A DNA stretch of 64,000 bases from Yersinia enterocolitica subsp. enterocolitica (GTDB lineage: Bacteria; Pseudomonadota; Gammaproteobacteria; Enterobacterales; Enterobacteriaceae): the NCBI RefSeq assembly GCF_901472495.1, contig NZ_LR590469.1:3720001-3784000 (forward strand), read 5' to 3'. Made by a program: the position numbers and the translations under genes. Positions 9,384-19,301 of the stretch are shown here, piece by piece (the stretch's first letter is position 1; the number at the start of each line of letters is the position of its first letter). The notes beneath the pieces are model-generated. The model was not told the origin of the DNA and did not search any database. It saw only the letters and a program-made list of their open reading frames with translations.

Positions 9384-9633
9384 AAATTATATTTTCCAGT
9401 TGTTCTTGGGAGGATTATCTTTATTGGCAACAAACGGATAAGAAAATCCTCAAACGCATTAATGGGTTAGTAAAAATATTCAAAGAACGCCATTTGAGGT
9501 AAAGGGCAAACCAGAACCCCTTAAACATAATCTGGCAGGGTTCTGGTCACGGAGGATGACAGAAGAGCACAGACTTGTTTATGAGGTTTCCGGTGATAAT
9601 TTATTAATTGCTACTTGTCGTTACCATTATTGA
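9380..9633 (+). pseudogene. yoeB: Toxin yoeB, broken by a one-base deletion
   Basis: A GTG at 9380 overlaps the yefM stop. The frame reads [22 protein letters not shown], matching the N-terminus of the YoeB mRNA interferase. Near 9489-9493 one base is missing: the original frame meets TAA a few codons later, whereas the adjacent frame resumes exactly with YoeB sequence (PFEVKGKPEPLKHN, then EEHRLVYE and a CRYHY ending at 9633). The sequence around the catalytic residues (the EEHRLVY arginine and the C-terminal histidine) is preserved in the shifted frame, so the break is probably recent. Confidence 0.83.
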
Positions 9634-9656
9634 CCACATAATTATCTACCCCACAG

Positions 9657-12101
9657 TTAATTCGCTGTAGGCAGGGTTCTGAGAGGTACTGCCATTTCCA
9701 GAGAGACTCCTGCGGCCCGCAGTCGCTTTAATATGCTGAATAACAACTCACTTTTGGTGTTACTGACCATACGTGGACTCGGTACCAAACCGGTGACACT
9801 GAGCACAATACCATCCGGGCTTAACTGACTAAATTTCACTGATGGAGCCGGAGTATCGAGTATCGATTCGTGCTCTTCGTAAGCTGCTATCAGCAACTCT
9901 TGCGCCAGTTCAACATCTAAATCCAGCGGGAATGTCAGGGCAATGGTCACTACCCCTTGCGCATTAGCCATCGTGGCGTTACGCACATTCTGTGAAATCA
10001 ATTGGGAGTTTGGCACGATAACCGTCGAACGGTCGCTGAGTTGAATTTCTGTGGCGCGAACATTAATACGCCGAATATCGCCCTCAACGCCACTAATACT
10101 GATTAAATCGCCCACTTTCACCGGGCGCTCGGTGAGCAAAATAATGCCGGAAATAAAGTTCTTCACAATCTCCTGCAAACCGAAACCAATACCCACTGAT
10201 AATGCACTGACAATCCAGGCTAATTTATTCCACTGAATGCCGAGTACCGATAAAGTCAGCAGAATCACCAACACATAACCGATATTACTGAACAGAGTGA
10301 CCGCCGAGGTTTTTATCCCCGTATCCATCTGGGTTTTGGGCAGAAACTCATTACTTAACCAACGTCGCGCGACATTCAGCGCATATAGCCCGATGAGCAG
10401 GCAAAGTGCGGCATTAAATAAATTCGTCGGGACGATATTTAATTTTTCCAGCCCTTCCCCACCTAATAGTTCCACGGTTTTTTGTAACAGCGAAACCGGT
10501 GTCGTCGAGCCAAAGGAGCCATTAAATAGTGCGATAATAGCCAATAATATCAGTGTCACTTTGCTGGTGGCTGATAATAGTGTTGCGACTTGGGCCAGAT
10601 GACGATCATCAATATTTAGCGTCTGTTTAATCGCTTTGCCAGCACTGCTGGTGGGTGAAAATAGACTTTCCGCCAAATCAACACAGAGATGGGTCAGTAA
10701 ATATAAGCAGGAGAGTACCAGGCAAACCCACACCAATTTGTAACTTAAGAATTTCGCCAGTGCGATATATCCCACTAACAAAGAAAGTAATATCGCTATT
10801 GCCGTAATGCCAATAGCCAGATGAATCAATCCGGCTAAGGTGGAATAAGCTTCTGGCTTTTCGCCATTAACCACCAAATTACGGCGTATTCGGTTAGCGC
10901 GTAGTGGAATAATGGCGGCGGTCAGTGCCACTAATAGGGCCGATATCCCATTGCCAAAAATGGTTCCTGATACGCTGATATTGATCATATTGTTCATCTG
11001 ATCAATAGCACCAAAAATCATGATGCAACTGGCTAATAGAGGAGGGAACAGTTTGAGGGAGGCGGCGACTTCATCGGCAATAGCGGGCAAACGCCATGAG
11101 GGGCGCTGGTTGGATAAGAATGCTCGCCCGAGGCCTGCCACTAACGCAGAGAAAAACATCAGTTGAATAAAAGCCAGCGCAAAGTCCATCACCACCTGCG
11201 AGACATCCGACGTGCGAGTGAATGCCTGGATGATACATTGCGCTATGGTGACCGTGATCAGCACGGTGTACAAGGTGGTCGCTGAGGCCATAAAACTGCG
11301 GCGCAATGGGCCTTGAGGTAGGCACTTGGTGCAAAACCAGCCCGTCAATTTGTCGAGGAATTTAAAGCCCAATGCACCGATCAACAGTGCCAGCAGCAGG
11401 TATATTGCCGTGCCGGTACGCCATTCGGGCTGCCAGGCAGCATTCCAGGTATCGGTTAGCTCTTGTATAAAATCCTTCAGTCGCTTGTCATCATCGGTAT
11501 TGGGATTGACAATCGGTGCCCAAAATTTAGCCCCCAAAATACTGCCGGAATTTAAGGCAATTTGTGATTTCAGTGCCGTTCGCCGCAAGGCGATAATCTG
11601 TGTTTCCAGGTTTTCCGCATTCGCCTTGATAGACAGGGCCTGATCATGCTGGCCTTCTAATTGTATTTTACGAGTGTTTAGCGCTCGGCGTTGTTGGGCC
11701 ACTATCGGTGTTTCTGTAAGTGTGCCAGCGGCAGGCGGCGGGCCTAAAACATCTAATTGTGTTTGTAGTTGTTCCCGCTTGGGCTTCAATTCTGCCAGAA
11801 GAATATCAACATCCTTCACTAGCGCTATTGCTGTTTCATTCAACGCGTTTAGCTGATTATCTGATGTACTAACAGAGACATTTTGTTTTAGCTTATCTAG
11901 CTGTTTTTGTAAGCTAATTAATTGTACAGATACTGCCGGTTTCGCCGGTTCTTCATCGTTTTCAGTGGTTGTCTCTGATGTTGTCGCCGCCAAGACCGAA
12001 CCTGTAGTTGACATCACGGTGAGTGATGCACAAATCAGTGTGAATAACAGACAGAATAGAGGGTAATGTCGAAGTGAAACAACGTGCTCGTTCTTTTTCA
12101 T
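9657..12101 (-). CDS. MscS-family mechanosensitive channel with long periplasmic N-terminus (DUF3772-like)
   Basis: This 814-residue membrane protein has a signal peptide, a periplasmic coiled-coil region rich in Gln, Leu and Lys (about residues 45-200, with QLISLQKQLDKLKQ), many hydrophobic segments, and a C-terminal MscS pore and beta-domain. The pore helix region is ALSVGIGFGLQEIVKNFISGI, followed by the conserved RPVKVGD and VRATEI stretches. Such proteins open under membrane tension to release solutes. The start at 12101 (MKKNEHVVSLRH) is preferred over 12185 because it gives a normal signal peptide and has ACAGG just upstream. It is transcribed away from foxA. It resembles the E. coli MscM/MscK/YbiO group in layout but is not mscM itself, which is at 57,009. 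Confidence 0.88.
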   Translation of the reverse strand: MKKNEHVVSLRHYPLFCLLFTLICASLTVMSTTGSVLAATTSETTTENDEEPAKPAVSVQLISLQKQLDKLKQNVSVSTSDNQLNALNETAIALVKDVDILLAELKPKREQLQTQLDVLGPPPAAGTLTETPIVAQQRRALNTRKIQLEGQHDQALSIKANAENLETQIIALRRTALKSQIALNSGSILGAKFWAPIVNPNTDDDKRLKDFIQELTDTWNAAWQPEWRTGTAIYLLLALLIGALGFKFLDKLTGWFCTKCLPQGPLRRSFMASATTLYTVLITVTIAQCIIQAFTRTSDVSQVVMDFALAFIQLMFFSALVAGLGRAFLSNQRPSWRLPAIADEVAASLKLFPPLLASCIMIFGAIDQMNNMINISVSGTIFGNGISALLVALTAAIIPLRANRIRRNLVVNGEKPEAYSTLAGLIHLAIGITAIAILLSLLVGYIALAKFLSYKLVWVCLVLSCLYLLTHLCVDLAESLFSPTSSAGKAIKQTLNIDDRHLAQVATLLSATSKVTLILLAIIALFNGSFGSTTPVSLLQKTVELLGGEGLEKLNIVPTNLFNAALCLLIGLYALNVARRWLSNEFLPKTQMDTGIKTSAVTLFSNIGYVLVILLTLSVLGIQWNKLAWIVSALSVGIGFGLQEIVKNFISGIILLTERPVKVGDLISISGVEGDIRRINVRATEIQLSDRSTVIVPNSQLISQNVRNATMANAQGVVTIALTFPLDLDVELAQELLIAAYEEHESILDTPAPSVKFSQLSPDGIVLSVTGLVPSPRMVSNTKSELLFSILKRLRAAGVSLEMAVPLRTLPTAN

Positions 12102-12243
12102 AAAACCTGTCAGCCCGAATGTGAATACCACAATTAACCCATTAATTTGTGTAGGTATGCTTGCCTGATACTTATTGTGGCACACCCTGCGAGTTACTGA
12201 ATAATCTTACTCTGATAATCACTTTCCTAAATTAAATATTAAA

Positions 12244-12262
12244 GATAATAATTATCATTGTA
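12244..12262 (+). promoter_or_regulatory. Candidate Fur box upstream of foxA
   Basis: A 19-mer starting GATAATAATTATCATT matches the Fur consensus at about 15 positions. It lies 150 bases before the foxA start and 140 bases before the divergent channel gene. foxA is known to be iron-repressed in Y. enterocolitica, which fits. Confidence 0.65.
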
Positions 12263-12411
12263 ATTACTACTCTCATTTAATAAATTGTGCCCTGAACTTA
12301 TGGACCCACGATATGTGGCGCACAGGCAAGGGTATTTGCCGGGCGAAAATAGCAATGGATGCTAATTGATAACCATCTATTTTATATGCTCATTCTCTGG
12401 GGAAGATAACT

Positions 12412-14544
12412 ATGTTCTCGGCTTTTATAATAAAGCGCTCCGCTATTTTATGTTCACTGGCTATGTTTATACCCTTAGCCTCTATTGCTGACGATACGAT
12501 AGAAGTGACGGCTAAAGCAGGCCATGAAGCCGATTTACCCACCTCTGGTTACACCGCAACCACCACTAAAGGGGCCACCAAAACTGATCAGCCGCTCATC
12601 CTGACGGCACAATCCGTATCAGTGGTTACCCGCCAGCAGATGGACGATCAAAACGTTGCAACAGTTAATCAGGCGCTGAATTACACGCCGGGTGTCTTCA
12701 CTGGTTTTTCCGGTGGTGCAACCCGTTATGACACTGTCGCCTTGCGCGGTTTCCACGGCGGTGATGTGAACAATACCTTCCTTGATGGGCTGCGCTTACT
12801 CAGTGATGGTGGCAGTTATAATGTGCTGCAAGTGGACCCGTGGTTCCTTGAGCGTATTGATGTTATCAAAGGCCCATCTTCTGCGTTATATGGCCAGAGC
12901 ATCCCTGGTGGCGTAGTAATGATGACTTCCAAGCGCCCACAGTTTACTTCTGAAGGTCATTTCCGCCTGACGGCCGGTAATAACAATACGCAAGTTGCGG
13001 CATTTGATTATACCGACGCGATATCTGAACATTGGGCGTTCCGTCTGACCGGGATAACCCGTAACAGCGACACCATGTATGACCATCAGCGCGAAGAGCG
13101 CTATGCGATTGCTCCGTCATTATTGTGGCAACCCGATGAAAATACCTCGTTGTTACTGCGCGCTAATTTGCAAAAAGACCCTTCCGGCGGTTACCACAGT
13201 GCGGTACCGGCTGATGGCAGCATTTATGGGCAAAAGTTGAGTCGCGGCTTCTTTGATGGCGAAAGTAACCACAATGTCTTTAAGCGCTGGCAACAAATCT
13301 ATAGCTATGAATTTTCACATAAGTTTGATGATGTTTGGTCTTTCCGCCAAAACGCCAGCTATACCCATTCCAATACTCAGTTAGAGCAAGTTTACCAAGG
13401 GGGTTGGAATAGCGACCGTACTCTGATGAATCGCTATTATTCTGGCGAAGACTCCTCGCTTAATGCGTTTGCGGTGGATAACCAACTGGAAGCGGATTTC
13501 GCTACCGCCGCGGTTAAACATAAAGTATTACTGGGCGTTGATTTCCAGAAGTTCCGCAACAATCTGCGCAGTGACAGTGCCTACGCCACGCCGTTAAATC
13601 CCTATACCGGTGTTTCAGGTGGTTCGACACTGTATAGCGATTATCTGCTGACCACTCCCGGCATTAATACATCCTATTTAAGCCGCCGCTATGAACAGAG
13701 TGGCGTTTATCTGCAAGACGAAATGACACTGGATAATTGGCACCTGAATCTGTCCGGTCGTTATGATCGGATGAAAACGGAAAATATTAATAACACTGCC
13801 AATAGCACCGATGAACGTACAGATAACCACGCCAGTGGGCGTGCGTCACTGTTGTACAGTTTTGATAGCGGTATTTCGCCATACGTCAGTTACAGCCAGG
13901 CTATTACGCCAAGTTTATTCCCGGATGCACAGCAAAAACTGCTGAAACCGATGACCAGTGAGCAGTATGAAGTGGGGATCAAATATCAGCCGCCGGGCAG
14001 CACTTCGCTCTATTCCGCCGCCTTATATGACCTGACTCAAAATGATGTGGCAAACCGTGCAGTACCGGCGACTTATTATGTGCCGGCAGGTAAGGTCAAT
14101 TCACAAGGGCTGGAATTGGAAGCCAGAAGTCAGATTAGTGACCGGCTGAGTGTGATTGCCGGTTATACCTATAATCGCGTGAAATTCAAAGATGCAATTG
14201 ATGGCAATGATGGTAATACACCGGTATTAGCACCGTCCAATATGGCATCGCTGTGGGCGCAATATGAGGCGGGTTACGGCATCAATGTGGGGGCGGGTAT
14301 TCGTTACATTGGCAAGCAGTGGGCAGATGATGCCAATACCTTGCGTGTACCCTCTTATACCTTGGGTGATGCCTCTGTTCGTGCTGATTTAGGGACATGG
14401 GCTGCATCGTTGAAAGGCGCGTTTGTTCAATTGAATGTGAATAATATCGCAGACAAAAAATATGTCGCCGCTTGCTATAGCACCTCGTATTGCTACTGGG
14501 GCGCAGAGCGCTCAGTACAAGCAACAGTGGGCTACGATTTCTAA
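12412..14544 (+). CDS. foxA: Ferrioxamine outer-membrane receptor FoxA
   Basis: This is a 710-residue TonB-dependent siderophore receptor that I recognise as Yersinia FoxA, the receptor for ferrioxamine xenosiderophores. A 26-residue signal peptide ends at ASIA. A TonB-box-like DDTIEVTA follows, then a plug domain (about residues 60-170, with NQALNYTPGVFTGF and the conserved IDVIKGPSSALYG) and a 22-stranded barrel ending in aromatic F (QATVGYDF). The length equals the known protein. It lacks the N-terminal signalling domain of the receptor at 1624, so it is probably controlled by Fur alone. GGGGAAG precedes the ATG. A strong hairpin terminator follows the stop. Confidence 0.95.
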   Translation: MFSAFIIKRSAILCSLAMFIPLASIADDTIEVTAKAGHEADLPTSGYTATTTKGATKTDQPLILTAQSVSVVTRQQMDDQNVATVNQALNYTPGVFTGFSGGATRYDTVALRGFHGGDVNNTFLDGLRLLSDGGSYNVLQVDPWFLERIDVIKGPSSALYGQSIPGGVVMMTSKRPQFTSEGHFRLTAGNNNTQVAAFDYTDAISEHWAFRLTGITRNSDTMYDHQREERYAIAPSLLWQPDENTSLLLRANLQKDPSGGYHSAVPADGSIYGQKLSRGFFDGESNHNVFKRWQQIYSYEFSHKFDDVWSFRQNASYTHSNTQLEQVYQGGWNSDRTLMNRYYSGEDSSLNAFAVDNQLEADFATAAVKHKVLLGVDFQKFRNNLRSDSAYATPLNPYTGVSGGSTLYSDYLLTTPGINTSYLSRRYEQSGVYLQDEMTLDNWHLNLSGRYDRMKTENINNTANSTDERTDNHASGRASLLYSFDSGISPYVSYSQAITPSLFPDAQQKLLKPMTSEQYEVGIKYQPPGSTSLYSAALYDLTQNDVANRAVPATYYVPAGKVNSQGLELEARSQISDRLSVIAGYTYNRVKFKDAIDGNDGNTPVLAPSNMASLWAQYEAGYGINVGAGIRYIGKQWADDANTLRVPSYTLGDASVRADLGTWAASLKGAFVQLNVNNIADKKYVAACYSTSYCYWGAERSVQATVGYDF

Positions 14545-14563
14545 CCGGTTCCCTATATTCTTC

Positions 14564-14590
14564 AATAGCCCGCAATCTCTGCGGGCTATT
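14564..14590. terminator. Bidirectional terminator between foxA and the DUF1127 gene
   Basis: A perfect 10-bp stem (AATAGCCCGC / GCGGGCTATT) with a 7-base loop lies between two convergent genes. T-rich sequence follows on the plus strand, and the AT-rich stem serves both directions. Confidence 0.8.
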
Positions 14591-14607
14591 TATCACATTA
14601 TTTCTTC

Positions 14608-14850
14608 TCAGCGCCAAAACGGGCGGCTGTAATCTCGCTTAATATCCTCTCGGCTCAGGCCAATATCTTTTAGCTGATCTGAATTCAATCTTGCCATGAT
14701 ATTGGCTGCTTTACGCCGCTCATTCCATTGATACGAATATCTGTATGCTTTTCGCCATAATTGAATAAAAATATTTTGGCGATTTTTTGCAGCTCGAACA
14801 GTTGACGAGCAGCATTCATCTATTTGATCTTCAATTATATTATTCATCAT
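14608..14850 (-). CDS. Small DUF1127 (YjiS-like) protein
   Basis: This is an 80-residue basic protein. Its last 30 residues (MARLNSDQLKDIGLSREDIKRDY) form the DUF1127 motif found in small enterobacterial proteins such as YjiS. In alpha-proteobacteria the domain has been linked to RNA or phosphate/carbon regulation; the enterobacterial role is not settled. The N-terminal half is low in recognisable features, with two adjacent cysteines near residue 13. It stands alone, convergent with foxA and divergent from the MocR-type gene. Confidence 0.75.
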   Translation of the reverse strand: MMNNIIEDQIDECCSSTVRAAKNRQNIFIQLWRKAYRYSYQWNERRKAANIMARLNSDQLKDIGLSREDIKRDYSRPFWR

Positions 14851-15013
14851 CGACTCCCCGTCAGTAGGTGAGCCATTAGCATGAAACTTTGGCGCAAAAC
14901 ATTACAGATGCAAATTAGGACTATTATTTCCATACAGATATGCGATATATCAACTGAATGGTGCAATTCTATGCCATCTGTACTGCTTCTTACTCATTTA
15001 TCAGGTGATACCA

Positions 15014-16522
15014 ATGACTCGTTACCAACAACTGGCCGATATTCTTAGTCAGCGAATTAAAGCAGGGCTTTATGCCGCCGGTGAGCGGCTCCCCTCGGTC
15101 AGACTTTTGAGTAGCGAGCATGGGGTGAGTATTAGCACTGTACAGCAGGCATATCGGCAGCTAGAAGAATGCTTGCTGATTGAGGCGCGGGCGAAGTCGG
15201 GTTATTTCGTGCGTTGCAGTTCAAATTTGCCCTCCTTACCCGCCACATGCACCCATGCACAGCGGCCGGTCGAGATTTCGCAGTGGGAAAATACGCTGGC
15301 ATTTTTACAAAAAAGTGATCAGGAAGATGTTATCCATCTGGGGGCTGGCTCACCAGATCTTTCTGGCCCTGGGCTTAAAATCCTCAGTCGTTTATTGAGC
15401 CGGGTGAGTCTTCATCAGAGTGAAGAAGTGCTGGAATACGACAATATTTACGGCTCGCCGGTATTACGTGAACAAATCGCCCGCCTGATGCTCGACAGTG
15501 GTAATCATCAATCAGCTGAAAATATTATTATTACTTCCGGATGCCACGGTGCGCTGGCTATTGCATTAGGTGCCGTTTGCCAGTCCGGTGATATTGTGGC
15601 GGTGGATTCCCCCAGTTTTCATGGCGCGATGCAAACCCTAAAAGGGATGGGCATGAAGGTGATTGAGATCCCAACCGATCCGGTGGTGGGGATCAGTCTG
15701 GAAGCCTTGGAAATGGCTTTGGATCAATGGCCGATCAAAGCTGTGCAACTGACGCCGACCTGCAATAATCCTCTGGGCTACAATATGCCGGATGAGCGCA
15801 AAAAGGCATTATTGACCCTCGCCCAGCGTTACGACATCGCCATTATTGAAGATGATGTGTATGGCGCACTGGCTTATCAATATCCGCGCCCACCGACTAT
15901 TGCCTCATTTGATGATGATGGGCGGGTATTGTTGTGCAGCTCTTTCTCAAAAACGGTGGCACCGGGCTTACGTATTGGTTGGATTTCTCCGGGGCGCTAT
16001 TTGGATAAAGCGTTACACATGAAATACATCTCTGCCGGACGGGTTGCGTCATTGCCACAGTTGGCGATGGCTGAATTTATCAAGCAGGGCCATTACATGC
16101 AGCATTTACGTCGGATGCGCCGCCAATACCAACGTAATCGCGACATTATGACCGGTTGGGTGATGAAGTATTTCCCGCCGAATACGTGTTTGAGTCGGCC
16201 ACAAGGCAGCTTTATGTTATGGGTCGAATTGCCGCATGGTTTTGATAGCTTGCGCCTAAATCGCTGTTTGTTGCCATTAGGTGTACAGGTGGCGGCCGGA
16301 TTTATCAGCTCTGCTTCAGGTAAATATCGTAATTGTTTGCGGTTGAGTTACAGCAAACCGATGACGGCTGAAATTGAACGCGCCGTGCAAAAAGTGGGTA
16401 AGACAATTTACGAATTGCTGGAAGAGGGTGGGCTGTCGATAGGGACAGAAAAACCAAACCAACCTGGGGTTGGTGAGGTTAATGACAAAGTACCCGTAAC
16501 GGTGAAAACAGGCAGATCGTAA
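15014..16522 (+). CDS. MocR/PdxR-type GntR regulator with aminotransferase domain
   Basis: This 502-residue fusion has an N-terminal winged helix of the GntR family (about residues 1-70, with GERLPSVRLLSSEHGVSISTVQQAYRQL) and a fold-type I aminotransferase domain (about 100-470). The PLP-binding lysine lies in SSFSKTVAPGLRIGW. MocR proteins use PLP or amino-compound binding to control neighbouring or metabolic genes; it is closest in layout to YdcR. The ATG at 15014 gives the usual MTRYQQLADIL start; a GTG at 15005 is an alternative. The last 20 or so codons (from about 16455) lie in a terminator-like repeat and a YPAL insertion, so the C-terminus KPNQPGVGEVND... is probably acquired rather than ancestral. 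Confidence 0.87.
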   Translation: MTRYQQLADILSQRIKAGLYAAGERLPSVRLLSSEHGVSISTVQQAYRQLEECLLIEARAKSGYFVRCSSNLPSLPATCTHAQRPVEISQWENTLAFLQKSDQEDVIHLGAGSPDLSGPGLKILSRLLSRVSLHQSEEVLEYDNIYGSPVLREQIARLMLDSGNHQSAENIIITSGCHGALAIALGAVCQSGDIVAVDSPSFHGAMQTLKGMGMKVIEIPTDPVVGISLEALEMALDQWPIKAVQLTPTCNNPLGYNMPDERKKALLTLAQRYDIAIIEDDVYGALAYQYPRPPTIASFDDDGRVLLCSSFSKTVAPGLRIGWISPGRYLDKALHMKYISAGRVASLPQLAMAEFIKQGHYMQHLRRMRRQYQRNRDIMTGWVMKYFPPNTCLSRPQGSFMLWVELPHGFDSLRLNRCLLPLGVQVAAGFISSASGKYRNCLRLSYSKPMTAEIERAVQKVGKTIYELLEEGGLSIGTEKPNQPGVGEVNDKVPVTVKTGRS

Positions 16523-16640
16523 AGACGCCGTAAACCCCTCCCTGGGGGCTCGAGCCGCGCCGTCCGTGGCGCGGACGCTTTACTCTTCTACCTGTCTTCA
16601 CCTTACAATATCGAGTCGTCGAGGTTTGTCAGCAGTCTGA
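16474..16640 (+). repeat. YPAL-type Yersinia palindromic element, full length (167 bp)
   Basis: A 167-base imperfect palindrome runs from TGAGGTTAATGACAAAG to TTTGTCAGCAGTCTGA. Its two arms pair over most of their length. A shorter copy occurs at 32,164. Both flanks are near-identical halves of a terminator hairpin (CCAACC..GGTTGG on each side), as expected for target duplication on insertion into a terminator. Size, palindromic form and position just after a gene match the YPAL miniature insertion family of yersiniae. The family name is from memory; the repeat itself is seen directly. Confidence 0.82.
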
Positions 16641-16667
16641 CCAACCTGAGGTTGGTTTGGCTTGAGA

Positions 16668-17468
16668 TTATTGGCGCAGATAAATTTGCGGCAGGGCGCT
16701 TTCAGGGTGACGCGAAATGCCCAAATCAGCCTGATACCAGCGGGTCAGTGTTTCGGCATTGAGCACTTCCTCTGGTGTACCACAGGCCACCAGTTCGCCC
16801 TGTGCTAACAGCAAAATACGATCGGCATAGAGTGCGGCCAGATTCAAATCATGCAGCACACAGCACACCGCCAGGGGTTCCTCAAGGGTGAGCTGGCGTA
16901 ATAAGCGCAGGGTATGCTGTTGATGATACAAATCCAATGCGGAAGTTGGTTCGTCAAGGAACAACCAGCGCGGGGTCGGTTCCGGTTGCCACAGTTGCGC
17001 TAACACACGGGCGAGTTGAACCCGCTGTTGCTCGCCTCCGGACAGTGCGCGGTAATCCCGCTGCGCCAGTGCCAGACAGTCGGTTTGCGCCATCACTTCT
17101 TGTAACGCCTGACGATTTTGCGCCGCCCCATAAGGGGCTCGGCCCATCTGAATCACTTCGCTAACACTGAATGGAAAGGCCAAATCGCTGTATTGGCGCA
17201 TCACCGCTCGGGTTCGGGCTAATGCTTGGGGCTGCCAGCTATTGAGGTTCTTACCGAGCAACTGGCAGTGACCTTCAGATGGTGCGAGATAGCCGGTTAA
17301 TAAACGTAGCAGAGTGGATTTCCCCGCACCGTTTGGCCCGATAATCGCTACCATTTCGCCGCTGGCAATTTGTAGCGAAACGTTATTAATCAGCTTTTGC
17401 CCCTGTACATGGTAGGAAAGCTGATTCGCTTCTAATAGCGCCGTATCAACCACTGCCGTATCAACCAC
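16668..17468 (-). CDS. hmuV: Haemin ABC transporter ATPase HmuV
   Basis: This 266-residue cytoplasmic ATPase has Walker [10 protein letters not shown] (about residues 43-51), signature LSGGEQQR and Walker [13 protein letters not shown]. It powers haem import through HmuU and has the length of Y. pestis HmuV. It starts at GTG 17468, inside the last codons of hmuU (8-base overlap). A tandem 15-bp repeat duplicates this start, so the protein begins [11 protein letters not shown] and a second GTG at 17453 could also initiate. It is the last gene of the hmuRSTUV run. A YPAL element lies just beyond its stop. Confidence 0.96.
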   Translation of the reverse strand: MVDTAVVDTALLEANQLSYHVQGQKLINNVSLQIASGEMVAIIGPNGAGKSTLLRLLTGYLAPSEGHCQLLGKNLNSWQPQALARTRAVMRQYSDLAFPFSVSEVIQMGRAPYGAAQNRQALQEVMAQTDCLALAQRDYRALSGGEQQRVQLARVLAQLWQPEPTPRWLFLDEPTSALDLYHQQHTLRLLRQLTLEEPLAVCCVLHDLNLAALYADRILLLAQGELVACGTPEEVLNAETLTRWYQADLGISRHPESALPQIYLRQ

Positions 17469-18465
17469 TGCGTTGCTCCCGCTGACGTAAAATCAGCCAC
17501 AGAAAATAAGGGCCACCCAGTAGGCTGGTGATTAGCCCGACCGGCATTTCTGCCGGTGCGACCAGAGTTCGAGCTAGTGTATCGGCGGTCAGTAACAGGC
17601 AAGCTCCACCCAGCGCAGCGCCGGGTAGTAACCAGCGATGGTCAGCCCCGATCCGAATCCGGATAAGATGCGGTACCACTAACCCGATAAAACCAATAAC
17701 GCCACTGACAGCGACGGCGGCACCAATCAAAATAGCGCTGAGTAACAGCAAGCGCAGTTTGGCTTGCTTTACATTGACGCCGAGGTAGTGCGCTTCTTCA
17801 TCTCCTAGCTGCAACAGGTTCAACTGACGTGCTTGTAGCAAACCGAGCACGCACGCAGGCAGAATCAATGATGCCGCCACCATGAGTGTCGACCACTGCG
17901 CCTGACCTAAACTGCCCATGCTCCACAGGGAGAACTGACGTAATTGCTGATCATCACTGATATAAGTCAGCACGCCGACTGCCGCACCACATAGCGCATT
18001 GATCGCAATGCCGGCCAGCAGCAAACGGGATAAGTTGCCATGCCCCCAGCGGCTGAGGGTGAAAATAATGGCAGAAATGGCCAGGCTGCCAATAAAGGCA
18101 CCGACCATATGACTGTAAAGCGCCAGCAGTGGTGGCAAACTGAATGGCATCACAATAATCAGCCCGACACACAGGGCTGCGCCACTGCTGATCCCCAACA
18201 GACCGGGGTCTGCCAGTGGGTTGCGGAATAACCCCTGCATGATCGCGCCGGAAACTGCCAGCGCGCAGCCGACCACTACCGCCAACAGCACGCGGGGCAG
18301 GCGGATATTTAGCCAAATATGCCACATGGCATCATCTAATGATGCATGCCACAAGGTACGAAACGAGAGCGTCAATGCACCCATATTGGCCGAACCGAGT
18401 GCCAGGATGATCAGGATCATCAGCAGGATACTCAGCATGAGTCGCGGGTGAATACGGCAATTCAT
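17461..18465 (-). CDS. hmuU: Haemin ABC transporter permease HmuU
   Basis: This 334-residue polytopic inner-membrane protein of the BtuC/FecCD family has about nine to ten hydrophobic segments. Family stretches include [21 protein letters not shown] near the N-terminus and [12 protein letters not shown] in the cytoplasmic coupling loop that meets the ATPase. It forms the channel for haem taken from HmuT. The start overlaps the hmuT stop by four bases and the end overlaps hmuV, so the three transport genes are translationally coupled. Confidence 0.96.
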   Translation of the reverse strand: MNCRIHPRLMLSILLMILIILALGSANMGALTLSFRTLWHASLDDAMWHIWLNIRLPRVLLAVVVGCALAVSGAIMQGLFRNPLADPGLLGISSGAALCVGLIIVMPFSLPPLLALYSHMVGAFIGSLAISAIIFTLSRWGHGNLSRLLLAGIAINALCGAAVGVLTYISDDQQLRQFSLWSMGSLGQAQWSTLMVAASLILPACVLGLLQARQLNLLQLGDEEAHYLGVNVKQAKLRLLLLSAILIGAAVAVSGVIGFIGLVVPHLIRIRIGADHRWLLPGAALGGACLLLTADTLARTLVAPAEMPVGLITSLLGGPYFLWLILRQREQRSG

Positions 18466-19301
18466 TGCGCTTGTTCCATACCTTTGCGCAGTTGCGATAG
18501 CACTTGCGGTGTTTCCAAGCCAAAGCCGAGTAGCGCCATATCATCAACCACTAACAGGCGTTTATTTTTGCCCGCCGGGGTCAATGCCATCCCCGGTAAT
18601 TTCCAGATACCTTCACTGCCACCCAGCGCTCTCACACCGTCACTGGTGATCAGTAATAAATCCGGCGCACTGGCAATCACCCCTTCCTGTGATAACGGAC
18701 GATAGCGGCTAAAACCTTGCATCGCATTGCTACCACCGGCGGCGCGGATCATGGCGTCCGCTGCGGTATTTTGACCGGCAGCCATCGGGGTTAAGCCGCC
18801 ATGACTCATGACAAACAGCACCTTAACCGGCAGTGGTGTGTTGTTCACTGCGGCTAAACGTTGCTGATAGTCTTTGATAAGTGCTTGCCCTTTTTCCTGC
18901 TGATGCAGTGCGCTGGCAACAGCATTTATTTTCACTGCCACACTTTCAGGTGTGGTTTGACCCGGTACAGTGACAACATTCACACCACTGTCCGCGACTT
19001 GTTTGAGTACCAGTGAAGGTTGCGCCAGCTCACTGACCAGCAGCATGGTCGGCTTCATTGCCAAAATTCCTTCGGCATTAAGCATGCGCATGTAACCAAC
19101 ATCAGGCAGCTTTTGCACTGCCTGAGGCTGTAGACTGGTACTGTCACGAGCCACAATCTCACCACCCGCACCCAGTGCGTAGGCGATTTCTGTGACATCA
19201 CCGCCAATGGTGACGATACGTTCTGCGGCGAAAGAGTTCAGCGGCAGAAGACAGGCGCTCAGCGACAGAATGAAAGGGAGTGACAGTAACCTTAGTCTCA
19301 T
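18462..19301 (-). CDS. hmuT: Periplasmic haemin-binding protein HmuT
   Basis: This 279-residue binding protein has a signal peptide (about residues 1-25, ending NSFAAE). Its fold is the class III (BtuF/FhuD-like) type, with [19 protein letters not shown] at the start of the first lobe. HmuT carries haem from the outer-membrane receptor to HmuUV; the conserved tyrosine of the family is likely the one in [11 protein letters not shown]. The gene overlaps hmuS and hmuU by four bases at each end. Confidence 0.95.
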   Translation of the reverse strand: MRLRLLSLPFILSLSACLLPLNSFAAERIVTIGGDVTEIAYALGAGGEIVARDSTSLQPQAVQKLPDVGYMRMLNAEGILAMKPTMLLVSELAQPSLVLKQVADSGVNVVTVPGQTTPESVAVKINAVASALHQQEKGQALIKDYQQRLAAVNNTPLPVKVLFVMSHGGLTPMAAGQNTAADAMIRAAGGSNAMQGFSRYRPLSQEGVIASAPDLLLITSDGVRALGGSEGIWKLPGMALTPAGKNKRLLVVDDMALLGFGLETPQVLSQLRKGMEQAQ

